NCBI RefSeq assembly: GCF_014203325.1
Contig: NZ_JACHIV010000001.1
Span: 5,271,501-5,335,500, forward strand
From: Saccharopolyspora gloriosae
Lineage (GTDB): Bacteria; Actinomycetota; Actinomycetes; Mycobacteriales; Pseudonocardiaceae
DNA length: 64,000 bases
Direction: 5' to 3'
This document shows, one piece after another, positions 57,029 to 64,000 of this stretch. Below the pieces are notes generated by a model, which had not been told where the DNA came from, did not search any database, and saw only the letters and a list, made by a program, of their open reading frames with translations. The position numbers were made by a program, and so were the translations under genes. Within the stretch, counting starts at the first letter, position 1. Every line of letters starts with the position of its first letter.

Positions 57029-57898
57029 ATGACCGCCCCGCCCCAGGGTGTCGAGGTCGACCACGTCGAGTTCCCTGCCGGCAAGATCCGCTACTACCGC
57101 GCGGGGTCCTCTGGGCCCGCGATCGTGCTGCTGCACGGCGGCGGTCTGGACAACGCGATGCTGAGCTGGCGGCACACGATTCCCGTGCTCGCCGAAGACC
57201 ACCGCGTCTACGTGCCCGACCTGCCCGGTCAAGGCGGGAGCAGGCCGTGGCACGGCCGCGCCAACCAGCGCACCTTCGAAGAGGTGCTGCGGTGGTTGCT
57301 CGACGCCTGGCAGGTGCGGGACACCATGATCGTCGGGTTGTCCATGGGCGGCAGCATCGCCACCGGGTTCACGCTGCGCCATCCTCGGCGCGTGCGGGGA
57401 CTGGTGCTCGTCGGCTCCGGTGGGCTGGTCCCCCGGCTCGACCACCACCTGCTGAGCTACCTGGCGACCCGAGTCGAATTCGTCGGCTCGGCGAGCGCGA
57501 AGCTGCTGGCGAAGCATCGTGGACTGGTGCGGCGGCAGCTGACGAAGCAGCTGTTCACCGGCGACCGGCCCGTGCCCGACCTGGAGAGCATCGTCGACGA
57601 GGTCAGCGCCGAAGCCGGGCAGCGCGAATCGGTGTTCTCCGACTGGCAGCGCGACTCGCTCGGGCGGCGCGCCATGCGGGTCAACCACGGCCCCCACCTG
57701 GACCAGATCAACTGCCCCGTGATGTTCATCCACGGCGAGCAGGACACCGCGGTGCCGATCTCCTCCTCCCGGCAGGCGGCGACCGCCATCTCCGGTGCTC
57801 AGCTGCACGTGATCCCCGGCGCCGGGCACTGGCCGAACCGCGAGAAGGCCAACGAGTTCAACGCCCTGCTGCGCCAGTTCGTCAACGCCCGATCCTGA
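57029..57898 (+). CDS. Alpha/beta hydrolase
   Basis: 289 residues, epoxide-hydrolase/meta-cleavage-hydrolase type. Oxyanion HGGG in VLLHGGGLDNAMLSW, nucleophile Ser in VGLSMGGSIATG, acid in FIHGEQDTAVP, His in IPGAGHWPNREKANEF: a complete triad. ATG 57029 has AAGGAG at 6 nt. Divergent from the sua5 gene and ends in a shared palindrome with the sugar-binding-protein gene. Substrate unknown. Confidence 0.9.
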   Translation: MTAPPQGVEVDHVEFPAGKIRYYRAGSSGPAIVLLHGGGLDNAMLSWRHTIPVLAEDHRVYVPDLPGQGGSRPWHGRANQRTFEEVLRWLLDAWQVRDTMIVGLSMGGSIATGFTLRHPRRVRGLVLVGSGGLVPRLDHHLLSYLATRVEFVGSASAKLLAKHRGLVRRQLTKQLFTGDRPVPDLESIVDEVSAEAGQRESVFSDWQRDSLGRRAMRVNHGPHLDQINCPVMFIHGEQDTAVPISSSRQAATAISGAQLHVIPGAGHWPNREKANEFNALLRQFVNARS

Positions 57899-58031
57899 CC
57901 GAACGAAGCGCGCACCAGCCGCCGCCCCGGCACCTCCCCGCGCCCGGCAGCACCCTCACCCGACAGCGGCCCACTCCCCCGGCCGAGCACCACCCCCACT
58001 TCGCACCGTGACGCCCCTGCGCGCGCCCGGA

Positions 58032-58085
58032 TGCGAGGAAGGGAACCTTCCTGTCACCGGTGACAGGAAGGTTCCCTTCCTCGCA
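58032..58085. repeat. Perfect 54-nt dispersed palindrome between convergent genes
   Basis: TGCGAGGAAGGGAACCTTCC leading to a centre GTCACCGGTGAC and the exact inverse. All 27 positions of each half pair. It lies 9 nt past the stop of the sugar-binding-protein gene and serves the convergent hydrolase end too; it could be a bidirectional terminator. Confidence 0.92.
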
Positions 58086-58094
58086 GAACCGCGG

Positions 58095-59075
58095 TCAGCA
58101 GGTGGCGCGGTAGAAGTACTGGGCTTGTGACTGCATGGAGTCGCGGGTGAGGGCGATCATGTCCGTTCTGGTCTCGCGTTCGACGGGTTCGCCCTTGATG
58201 GCGGCGATGGCTCGGGCGACACCTTCGCGGCCGATCTCCGCGGGGTTCTGCGCGATCAGGGCCTGCACGCGTCCGTTGCGGAGGTCGTCGACCTGCTTGG
58301 GGCTGGCGTCGAAGCCGACCAGCTGCACTTGGCCGGACTTCCCGGCATTGGCGAGCGCGGTGCCCGCGCCCTCGCCGGTGTTGAGGTTGGTGCCGAACAC
58401 TCCGACGAGGTCGGGGTTGGCGGCCAGCGTCGCGGAGACGATCTGGGCGGCGGTCGCGGGCTCGTTCTCGGTGTACTGCGTCGGCAGCAACCGCAGGTTG
58501 GGGTGCTTGGCGATCTCCTCTTCGAAGCCGCGGGCGCGCTCGTCGGTGGTGGAGGTCCCGGCCTTCGTGTTCAGCGCGAGCACCGTGCCGGTGCGTTGCC
58601 CGACGAGATCGGCGAGGGTCTGCGCGGCGAGCACCCCTCCGGCGTGGTTGTCGGAGGACAGCGAGGTCACCGCGACCGACTTGTCCTCCAACGCGGTGTC
58701 GACCTCGACGACCTGAACACCGTTGTCCTTGGCCTGCTGCAGCGGCGTGGCGAGGGCCTTGTCATCGGTCGGCGCGATGATCACGGCTCCGGGCTGGGAA
58801 CTGACGACACCGCTGAGCAATTGCGCCTGCTCGGCTTGTTCGAACTTCTCCGGCGCCTGCACGTTGAGTTCGTACCCGGCGGCCGCCGCCGCTTCTTTCG
58901 CCGCGCATTCGATGGAGACGTAGAACGGTTCCCCACGCATTCCGGTGAGCAATGCCAGGTTCTTGTTGTTCGGGTCCGTGGTGGCTCCCCCGGTGTCCCC
59001 GATCTGACCGGATCCGCAACCGGCGAGCAGAGTTCCCGCCGCCAGCACGACCATGATCTGATTCCTGATTTTCAC
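58095..59075 (-). CDS. Sugar ABC transporter substrate-binding lipoprotein
   Basis: RbsB-type (Peripla_BP_4) lipoprotein, 326 residues. Signal MKIRNQIMVVLAAGTLLAGC with lipobox. Binding-protein marks: FYVSIECAAKEAAAAAGYELNVQAPEKFEQAEQAQLLSGVV, VIIAPTDDKALATPLQQAKDNGVQVVEVDTAL and VQLVGFDASPKQVDDLRNGRVQALIAQNP. GTG 59075 with GGAGG upstream. Last gene of the LacI-ATPase-permease-binding-protein unit. Sugar unidentified. Confidence 0.92.
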   Translation of the reverse strand: MKIRNQIMVVLAAGTLLAGCGSGQIGDTGGATTDPNNKNLALLTGMRGEPFYVSIECAAKEAAAAAGYELNVQAPEKFEQAEQAQLLSGVVSSQPGAVIIAPTDDKALATPLQQAKDNGVQVVEVDTALEDKSVAVTSLSSDNHAGGVLAAQTLADLVGQRTGTVLALNTKAGTSTTDERARGFEEEIAKHPNLRLLPTQYTENEPATAAQIVSATLAANPDLVGVFGTNLNTGEGAGTALANAGKSGQVQLVGFDASPKQVDDLRNGRVQALIAQNPAEIGREGVARAIAAIKGEPVERETRTDMIALTRDSMQSQAQYFYRATC

Positions 59076-59110
59076 TTTTTCCTCCACACACCGTTGTGCT
59101 GAAAAGCGGG

Positions 59111-60163
59111 TCAGCGGCTGTTGCGATTCCTCCGGCGCCGCTGGTCGAGCCAGACGGCGGCGACGAGCACGGCACCGACCGCGATCGGTTGCCAGAACGG
59201 CCGGACCCCGGCCATGACGAAGCCGGCGTCGAGCACGGCGGGGATGAACACGCCGATGACGCTGCCGAGGATCGTGCCCACGCCGCCGAACAGGCTGGTG
59301 CCGCCGAGCACGACCGCGGCGATCGCGTTGAGGTTGTCGTTGCTGTGCCCGCTGATCGTGGTGGTGCCGAAGTAGGCCAGCGACAGGAACCCGGCGAATC
59401 CCGCCAGCACCCCGGTCAGCGCGTACACGGCGACGAGGTGCCTGCTCACGTTGATCCCGGCGCGGCGCGCGGCTTCGGAGTTGGAGCCGATCGCGTAGGT
59501 GTGCCTGCCGAACGCGGTGGTGTGCAGCGCCCAGGCCGCGAGCAGGGTGACGATCGCGGCGAGGATCACCAGGTTCGGCACCACGCCGAACGAGGTCCCG
59601 GTGCCGAGCGTCTCCCGCAGCGCGGCGGGCACGGTGCGCACGTCGATGCCGTTGGTGAGCAGCTGGGCCGCGCCGAGCGCCGCGCCGAACGAGCCGAGCG
59701 TGACGATCAGCGCGGGCACCCGCGCCACCGCGACCAGGAGTCCGTTGAGCACGCCCCAGGCGGCACCGCCGAGCAGCGCCACGACCAGCCCGACGAGGAT
59801 CACGCCCCATCCGGCGCCGGTGGCGTCACCACCGCTGAGCGCCTCCATCGTCTGCGCGGACACGACGCCGGCGAACACCAGCACGGATCCGACGGACAGG
59901 TCGATCCCGGAGGTGATGATCACGAAGGTCATCCCGACCGCGAGCATCAGCAGCGGCGCCGCCTGCACCAGCAGGGTCTGCAGGTTGAACAACGTGGGGA
60001 AGGCGTCCGGGCGCACCGCGCTGAACAGCACGCACAGCACGATCAGCACCAGACCCGTCCACAGCGTCGGCGACGCGGCCAGCCGGGTGCGGAAGGTCTT
60101 GCCGGAAGCGGGATCCGCGGTGGGCGCGGAGACGTCCTCGGGGGATCGTTGTGGTGCGGACAT
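59111..60163 (-). CDS. Sugar ABC transporter permease (RbsC/FrcC-like)
   Basis: BPD_transp_2 permease, 350 residues, eight to ten helices. Marks: LMLAVGMTFVIITSGIDLSVGSVLVFAGV, the GLLVAVARVPALIVTLGSFGA block, and AFGRHTYAIGSNSEAARRAGINVSRHLVAVYALTGVLAGFAGFL (ATPase-contact loop). ATG 60163 overlaps the ATPase stop by one base. Confidence 0.93.
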   Translation of the reverse strand: MSAPQRSPEDVSAPTADPASGKTFRTRLAASPTLWTGLVLIVLCVLFSAVRPDAFPTLFNLQTLLVQAAPLLMLAVGMTFVIITSGIDLSVGSVLVFAGVVSAQTMEALSGGDATGAGWGVILVGLVVALLGGAAWGVLNGLLVAVARVPALIVTLGSFGAALGAAQLLTNGIDVRTVPAALRETLGTGTSFGVVPNLVILAAIVTLLAAWALHTTAFGRHTYAIGSNSEAARRAGINVSRHLVAVYALTGVLAGFAGFLSLAYFGTTTISGHSNDNLNAIAAVVLGGTSLFGGVGTILGSVIGVFIPAVLDAGFVMAGVRPFWQPIAVGAVLVAAVWLDQRRRRNRNSR

Positions 60164-60927
60164 CAGTTCTCGTCCTCCTGGGTCAGAGCCCCGGTCATGG
60201 CTCCCACGAGCTCTTCGAGGCTCACGTCGGCAGCGCGGAAGCGAGCGACACGGCGGCCCAGCCGCAAGACCTCGACGCGGTCGGCGACGGAACGCACTTC
60301 GGGCATGTTGTGACTGATCAGCACCACCGAGATGCCGGTGTCGCGGACCCGGCGCACCACGTCGAGCACGCGTTCCCGCTGCACCACGCCGAGCGCCGCG
60401 GTCGGTTCGTCGAGGAACACCAGGCGATCCGCCCAGGCCACCGACCGGGCCACGGCGACGCTCTGGCGTTGCCCACCGGACAGCGCCCCGATCGGCACGT
60501 CCAGGTCGGGCAGCGAAACGCCGAAAGTCGCGAACTGCTCGGCGGCGCGGGCGCGCATGGCCGCCTTGTCCAGCATCCCGAGCTTGCCGAGCAGCCCACC
60601 GCGGCGGATTTCCCGCCCCAGGTACAGGTTCGCCGCCGGGTCCAGGTCCGGGGCGACGGCCAAGTCCTGGTAGGCCGTCTCGATGCCGTGCGAGCGGGCC
60701 GCGCCCGGCGAGTCCAGCGTCACCGGCGTCCCGGACACGCTGATCTGCCCGGAATCCGGTTGCTCCACACCGGAAAGGCATTTGACCAATGTGGACTTCC
60801 CGGCCCCGTTGTCGCCGATGAGGGCGACCACTTCGCCGGGGTGCACGGTGAAGGAGGCGCCCCGCAACGCCTCCACCCCGCCGTACCTCTTGGTGAGTTC
60901 GCGGGCTTCCAACAGCGGTTCGGACAT
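60163..60927 (-). CDS. Sugar ABC transporter ATP-binding protein (single-domain FrcA type)
   Basis: 254-residue ATPase: Walker A GDNGAGKSTLVKCLSG, signature LSGGQRQSVAVARSVAW, Walker B LVFLDEPTAAL, switch His in LISHNMPEV. One ATPase domain only, unlike the double-domain RbsA/XylG; it must act as a homodimer, as in FrcBCA systems. ATG 60927. Confidence 0.93.
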   Translation of the reverse strand: MSEPLLEARELTKRYGGVEALRGASFTVHPGEVVALIGDNGAGKSTLVKCLSGVEQPDSGQISVSGTPVTLDSPGAARSHGIETAYQDLAVAPDLDPAANLYLGREIRRGGLLGKLGMLDKAAMRARAAEQFATFGVSLPDLDVPIGALSGGQRQSVAVARSVAWADRLVFLDEPTAALGVVQRERVLDVVRRVRDTGISVVLISHNMPEVRSVADRVEVLRLGRRVARFRAADVSLEELVGAMTGALTQEDEN

Positions 60928-61021
60928 CAGACCTTCCAGGTGGCTCGGGTGCTGCGGTCGAGGCGGTGCGGGGCACCGGGGCGGGGCGGGCGCACGTCGG
61001 TCCGGCACCGCGCGCGGGGGT

Positions 61022-61996
61022 TCACGCGGGCACCTCCCCCGATCCCCGCGGCAACAACCGGGTGGGCAGCACCAGTCGTCGCGGCGCAGTGGTGTCCCCG
61101 GCGAGCCGCGCGTACACGGTCCGCGCCGCCGACGCGCCCAGTTCCCGGACGTCGTAGGTGATGACCGTGATCGGCGGGTCCAGCAGGTCGGCCAGTTCGA
61201 AGTCGTCGAAACCCACCAGCGCGGGCCGCCCGGGACGCCCCGCGAGAGCGCGGACGGCGTGGACGGTGATCCGGTTGTTGCCGGTGACCAGGGCCGTCGC
61301 GGCGCACAACGGCCCCGCCAGCACCTCGGCCACCGAATCCGCGGTGTGCGGGCCCATCCGCACCAGCGCCGCGTCGAACGCGACACCGGCCTGCGCGCAG
61401 CCCTCCCGGAAGCCGCGCAGCCGCTCGGCGGCGGTGTTGATGCCCGGCGAGTCGCCGAGGAACGCGATGCGCCGGTGGCCGTGCCCGGCGAGGTGGCGGA
61501 CGGCCAGGGCCGTACCGCCCACGTTGTCCACCAGCACGGTGTCGGCTTCGACGCCGCCCGCCGGCCGGTCCACGAACACGACCGGCGTGCCGGTGATGAT
61601 CTCCCGCGCGAGGTAGCCGTGCCGGTCCCCGGCCGGCACGACCAGCAGCCCGTCGACCCGCCGGGACAGGAATTCGGTGACCAGTTCCCGTTCCCTGGCA
61701 GGGTCTTCGCCCGACGAGCCGGTCAGCACCTGGCAGCCCTGAGCGCGGGCGACTTCCTCCACCGCGCGCGTCAGCATCGAGTAGAACGGGTTCGCGACGT
61801 CCTCCAGGACGAGCCCGACGATCCCGGTTTCGGCGCCGCGCCGGAGGTTGCGCGCATCGAGGTTGCGGCGGAATCCGAGTTGGTCGATCGCGGTGAGCAC
61901 GCGGCCCGCGGTGCCCGGATGCACCCCGGTCTCACCGTTGACGACCCGGGAGACCGTTTTGATGCTCACCCCGGCAAGACGGGCCACATCGTTCAT
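61022..61996 (-). CDS. LacI-family transcriptional regulator
   Basis: 324 residues. Helix-turn-helix MNDVARLAGVSIKTVSRVVNGETGVHP at the very start with hinge ARNLRRG, then a periplasmic-binding-like effector domain (GIVGLVLEDVANPFYSML; VVPAGDRHGYLAREIITGTPVVFVDRPAGG). ATG 61996 is chosen because the domain starts there and the operator-like palindrome then lies in the leader; ATG 62038 and TTG 62077 are in frame. It precedes the sugar ABC genes by 94 bp on the same strand and is their likely sugar-responsive repressor. Confidence 0.9.
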   Translation of the reverse strand: MNDVARLAGVSIKTVSRVVNGETGVHPGTAGRVLTAIDQLGFRRNLDARNLRRGAETGIVGLVLEDVANPFYSMLTRAVEEVARAQGCQVLTGSSGEDPARERELVTEFLSRRVDGLLVVPAGDRHGYLAREIITGTPVVFVDRPAGGVEADTVLVDNVGGTALAVRHLAGHGHRRIAFLGDSPGINTAAERLRGFREGCAQAGVAFDAALVRMGPHTADSVAEVLAGPLCAATALVTGNNRITVHAVRALAGRPGRPALVGFDDFELADLLDPPITVITYDVRELGASAARTVYARLAGDTTAPRRLVLPTRLLPRGSGEVPA

Positions 61997-62024
61997 GGTG
62001 GCTCGCCGAACATTCCCGGAATCC

Positions 62025-62036
62025 GACAACGTTGTC
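62025..62036. promoter_or_regulatory. LacI-type operator palindrome
   Basis: GACAACGTTGTC, a perfect 12-bp palindrome of the LacI-family class with central CG, 29 nt upstream of the lacI-type ATG 61996. Suggests autoregulation of the regulator-ABC operon. Confidence 0.65.
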
Positions 62037-62387
62037 ATGATCTGGCGGATTTCACCGCTCTGGACCAGCGGTGTCAATGCTCGACCGGATTCCTGCGTGC
62101 CGACGGCCGCAGAAATGCGGCCGAACGGCGCAACCGAACACCTGGAATCGTTCGCGAGCGACCGTGTTCGACGGTTTTTCGATCTTGATCCAGAACTGCG
62201 CGGCGAACCGGGAAGACAAGGTTGTCACGAATTGATTTCGGACCGTTCGATTCCGCTCCGGAACCATTCCGGCCACGCGCGCACCAGGCCCGCGGCGTCA
62301 CCGGTGGCGGTGTGACCACGAGCACCCGGCACACTCGGAGGAATCAGGTGCCGGTGAGCGGCACCGCGTCCGAAAGGCGGTCTGAGG
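62037..62387. other. Gap between the LacI and DUF3817 genes
   Basis: About 350 bases, divergent. Apart from the second operator-like site at 62215-62226 no gene or motif is recognised. It should hold both promoters. Confidence 0.5.
62215..62226. promoter_or_regulatory. Second LacI-type operator
   Basis: GACAAGGTTGTC, identical to the first palindrome but for the central CG to GG change, 190 nt (about 18 helical turns) away. Two sites would allow looping by a LacI tetramer or bipartite control. Confidence 0.5.
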
Positions 62388-62747
62388 GTGTTCCGTACCT
62401 ACGCGGGATGGTTCCGCCTCGTCGCGGTCGCCGAAGCGTGCTCCTGGGCGGCGCTGCTGATCGCGATGGTCTTCAAGTACGGCTTCGGGCTACCCGAAGG
62501 CGTCACCGTCGCAGGCTGGATCCACGGCCTCGTGTTCACCGCCTACGTCGTGACCTGCCTCGTGGTGTTCAGCCCGCTGCGCTGGTCGTTCGGCGTGCTC
62601 GTGCTCGCACTGGTGTCCTCGGTGCCGCCGCTGGCCTCCGTCGGCTTCGAACGCTGGGCGACCGGCCGCGGCCTGCTCACCTGGCAGCACTCCGCGGACC
62701 CCACGTTCTGGGGCCGGGTCCGCTACGTCCTGCGCACCCTGAACTGA
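62388..62747 (+). CDS. DUF3817 membrane protein
   Basis: 119 residues with three helices: FRLVAVAEACSWAALLIAMVFKYGFGLP, GWIHGLVFTAYVVTCLVVF and FGVLVLALVSSVPPLASVGF. The R-x-x-A-x-x-E start and the GWIHGL stretch are family marks. GTG 62388. Function unknown. It is followed by a perfect palindrome 13 nt past its stop. Confidence 0.87.
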   Translation: MFRTYAGWFRLVAVAEACSWAALLIAMVFKYGFGLPEGVTVAGWIHGLVFTAYVVTCLVVFSPLRWSFGVLVLALVSSVPPLASVGFERWATGRGLLTWQHSADPTFWGRVRYVLRTLN

Positions 62748-62760
62748 CGCCCGCTCCCCC

Positions 62761-62812
62761 GCGAGGAAGGGAACCTTCCTGTCACCGGTGACAGGAAGGT
62801 TCCCTTCCTCGC
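62761..62812. repeat. Perfect 52-nt dispersed palindrome
   Basis: GCGAGGAAGGGAACCTTCCT through GTCACCGGTGAC to the exact inverse ending CCTCGC. Identical over 52 nt to the palindrome at 58032-58085. It lies between the convergent DUF3817 and MarR genes. Confidence 0.92.
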
Positions 62813-62913
62813 ACCAGGGCGCGCGCGTGCGGCGGCTGAGCGGGTGGTCGAACGCGCCTCGACCCGATGGGGAGGCGTGCGGGGAGAGATCCCCGAGTGG
62901 AGCCGGGTTCGGC

Positions 62914-63414
62914 TCAGAAATCGCCCGCCGCGTGGCGGACCTTGCCGAGCAGTTCGGTGAGCTGCTGCGTCTGCCGCTCGGTCACGCCGCCCAGCCCGAA
63001 CTCGATCTCGTTGACCGACTCGGTGGCGCGCTTCATCAGATCCCGTCCTTCATCGGTGATCTCGACGAGCGTGGTGCGCCGATCCGTCGGGTGCGGCACC
63101 CGGCGCACCAGCTCGTCGTGCTCGAGCCGGTCGACGATGTTGGTGACGCTGGTGGGGTGCAGCTGGAGCCGATCACCCATGACGCGCATCGGCAGGCTTC
63201 CGCGGCTGGAGAAGGTCAGCAGGACGAGCGCCTCGTAGCGGGCGAAGGTGAGGTTGTGCGGGCGCAGCGCCGTGTCGACCGCGGACTGCAGGATCTGCTG
63301 GACCCGCATGACGCTGGTCACCGCGGCCATCGTCGTCGATGGCCCGATCCGCTCCGACCACAGTTCGGCCGCACGTGCGATGGGGTCGAATGGCAGCGGG
63401 CTACGGGCGCTCAT
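62914..63414 (-). CDS. MarR-family transcriptional regulator
   Basis: 166-residue winged-helix regulator. Core: MRVQQILQSAVDTALRPHNLTFARYEALVLL, LPMRVMGDRLQLHPTSVTNIVDRLEHDELVRRVPHPTDRRTTLVEITDEGRDLM (recognition helix and wing). ATG 63414. Divergent from the thiamine-binding-type gene, which may be a target. Ligand unknown. Confidence 0.92.
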   Translation of the reverse strand: MSARSPLPFDPIARAAELWSERIGPSTTMAAVTSVMRVQQILQSAVDTALRPHNLTFARYEALVLLTFSSRGSLPMRVMGDRLQLHPTSVTNIVDRLEHDELVRRVPHPTDRRTTLVEITDEGRDLMKRATESVNEIEFGLGGVTERQTQQLTELLGKVRHAAGDF

Positions 63415-63546
63415 GATGCCGACGCTAGCAGCGGGCACCGAACGGACGAATGACCATTCGGCATCACGACCTGCCGACGAGCACGATGCCGATGGGATCC
63501 AGCATGATCGCAGTCTTTCCCGAGCAGCTCGCAGGAGGAAGATCGA

Positions 63547-63852
63547 ATGTTGGTTGCGTTCAGCGTGGCACCGTCCGGCTCCGGTGATGGCGACAGCGTC
63601 AGCGCGGCCGTCGCGGAAGCGGTGCGGATCGTGCGCGAATCAGGCCTGCCGCACGAGACGACGTCGATGTTCACGACCGTCGAAGGCGACTGGGACGAGG
63701 TCATGGACGTGGTGAAGCGCGCGACGGAAGCGGTGTCCGCGCACTCGCCCCGCACCAGCCTGGTGCTCAAGGCCGACATCCGCCCCGGCCACACCGGGCA
63801 GTTGCACGAGAAGGTCCGACGGGTCGAAGAGCACCTGTCGACGGACCGGTGA
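63547..63852 (+). CDS. Thiamine-binding (MTH1187/YqgV-type) protein
   Basis: 101-residue single-domain protein with a ferredoxin-like fold. Marks: MLVAFSVAPSGSGDGDSVSAAVAEAVRIVRESGLPHETTSMFTTVEGDWDEVMDVVKRATEAV and the end SLVLKADIRPGHTGQLHEKVRRVEEHL. Members bind thiamine or form oligomers; no enzyme role is known. ATG 63547 with GCAGGAGGAA upstream. Confidence 0.88.
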   Translation: MLVAFSVAPSGSGDGDSVSAAVAEAVRIVRESGLPHETTSMFTTVEGDWDEVMDVVKRATEAVSAHSPRTSLVLKADIRPGHTGQLHEKVRRVEEHLSTDR

Positions 63853-63858
63853 GAGACG

Positions 63859-63898
63859 CGGCCGGCCGGAGGTCCCGAGGGACGTCTCCGGCCGGCCG
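63859..63898. terminator. Bidirectional hairpin terminator
   Basis: 13-bp stem CGGCCGGCCGGAG / CTCCGGCCGGCCG enclosing a second small stem (GTCC/GGAC). It lies between the convergent thiamine-binding-type gene and the partial gene at the window end. Confidence 0.8.
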
Positions 63899-63915
63899 TC
63901 GTCGTACGCGATCGA

Positions 63916-64000
63916 TCAGCCCTTGACGGAGGGGTGGTCGATGACCGGCGCGTTGGTGCAGTCGTTGGTCTGCGGCGACAGGACCGGCACGACGACGCCG
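63916..64000 (-). CDS. C-terminal end of a probable secreted protein
   Basis: Only 27 codons are in the window, ending VLSPQTNDCTNAPVIDHPSVKG and a TGA at 63916. The one Cys and the PVLSPQTN run recall small secreted surface proteins of actinomycetes (rodlin-like), but this is weak. The frame is open to the window edge, and the terminator beyond the stop supports a real gene. Confidence 0.4.
   Translation of the reverse strand, partial: GVVVPVLSPQTNDCTNAPVIDHPSVKG

Noticed and set aside
58032-58085. Dispersed palindromes as ordinary intrinsic terminators
   Set aside because: No U-run, some copies lie between divergent or co-directional genes or upstream of genes, and sequence is conserved far beyond what a terminator needs. 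A terminator side role at convergent ends stays possible.

Overview
The window is very GC-rich, almost fully coding DNA from an actinomycete. The gene set (NucS, actinobacterial delta-type atpH, MurA with an Asp active site, DUF3558 lipoproteins, DUF574 methyltransferase, DUF2550, PTS-type dihydroxyacetone kinase) points to Mycobacteriales/Pseudonocardiales, most likely a Saccharopolyspora- or Amycolatopsis-like organism. That placement is inference from gene content only. No prophage, IS transposase, CRISPR array, rRNA or tRNA was recognised.

Layout. 1-8 kb: an MFS exporter cut by the window edge, an SRPBCC protein, an OlsA/OlsB-like acyltransferase pair, RNase HI, etfB-etfA and a DegV protein. 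8-21 kb: the giant helicase HrpA, a tyrosine phosphatase, two paralogous secreted zinc-peptidase lipoproteins flanking a membrane/TPR-like protein, and the alpha-glucan phosphorylase GlgP. 21-32 kb: cysteine dioxygenase plus rhodanese, an ABC ATPase, an enoyl-CoA hydratase, a THUMP-like methyltransferase, an alpha/beta hydrolase, a DUF3558 lipoprotein and dhaK-dhaL-dhaM. 32-46 kb: an aldehyde dehydrogenase, a second DUF3558 lipoprotein, a sodium:solute symporter with its small partner, nucS, a cationic amino-acid permease, a Nudix hydrolase, a DUF574 methyltransferase, LysE, murA, a PduO-type adenosyltransferase, two GNATs and a LysR regulator. 46-57 kb: a minus-strand run sua5 / wecA-atpI-atpBEFHAGDC-DUF2550. 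57-64 kb: an alpha/beta hydrolase, a sugar ABC importer with a LacI regulator, DUF3817, MarR, a thiamine-binding-type protein and the tail of a secreted protein. The sua5-wecA-atp-DUF2550-pduO-murA-nucS cluster and the plsC-GNAT-etfA-etfB cluster resemble the corresponding mycobacterial neighbourhoods, so the backbone looks ancestral.

The least explained content lies between genes. First, a 99-nt hairpin element occurs four times (7856-7954, 16296-16394, 24542-24640, 28671-28769). Its arms differ from copy to copy, yet each pair of arms is exactly complementary, which is covariation visible by eye. Each copy is followed by a 17-nt mini-hairpin, also with compensatory changes. Three copies lead into strings of small 3-nt-loop hairpins, one of them a tandem array with a 64-bp period. 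Second, a different family of extragenic palindromes with core GGAAGGGAACCTTCC occurs as half sites or as 52-56-nt full palindromes at a dozen loci. One of these sits with terminator-like hairpins between atpD and atpC.
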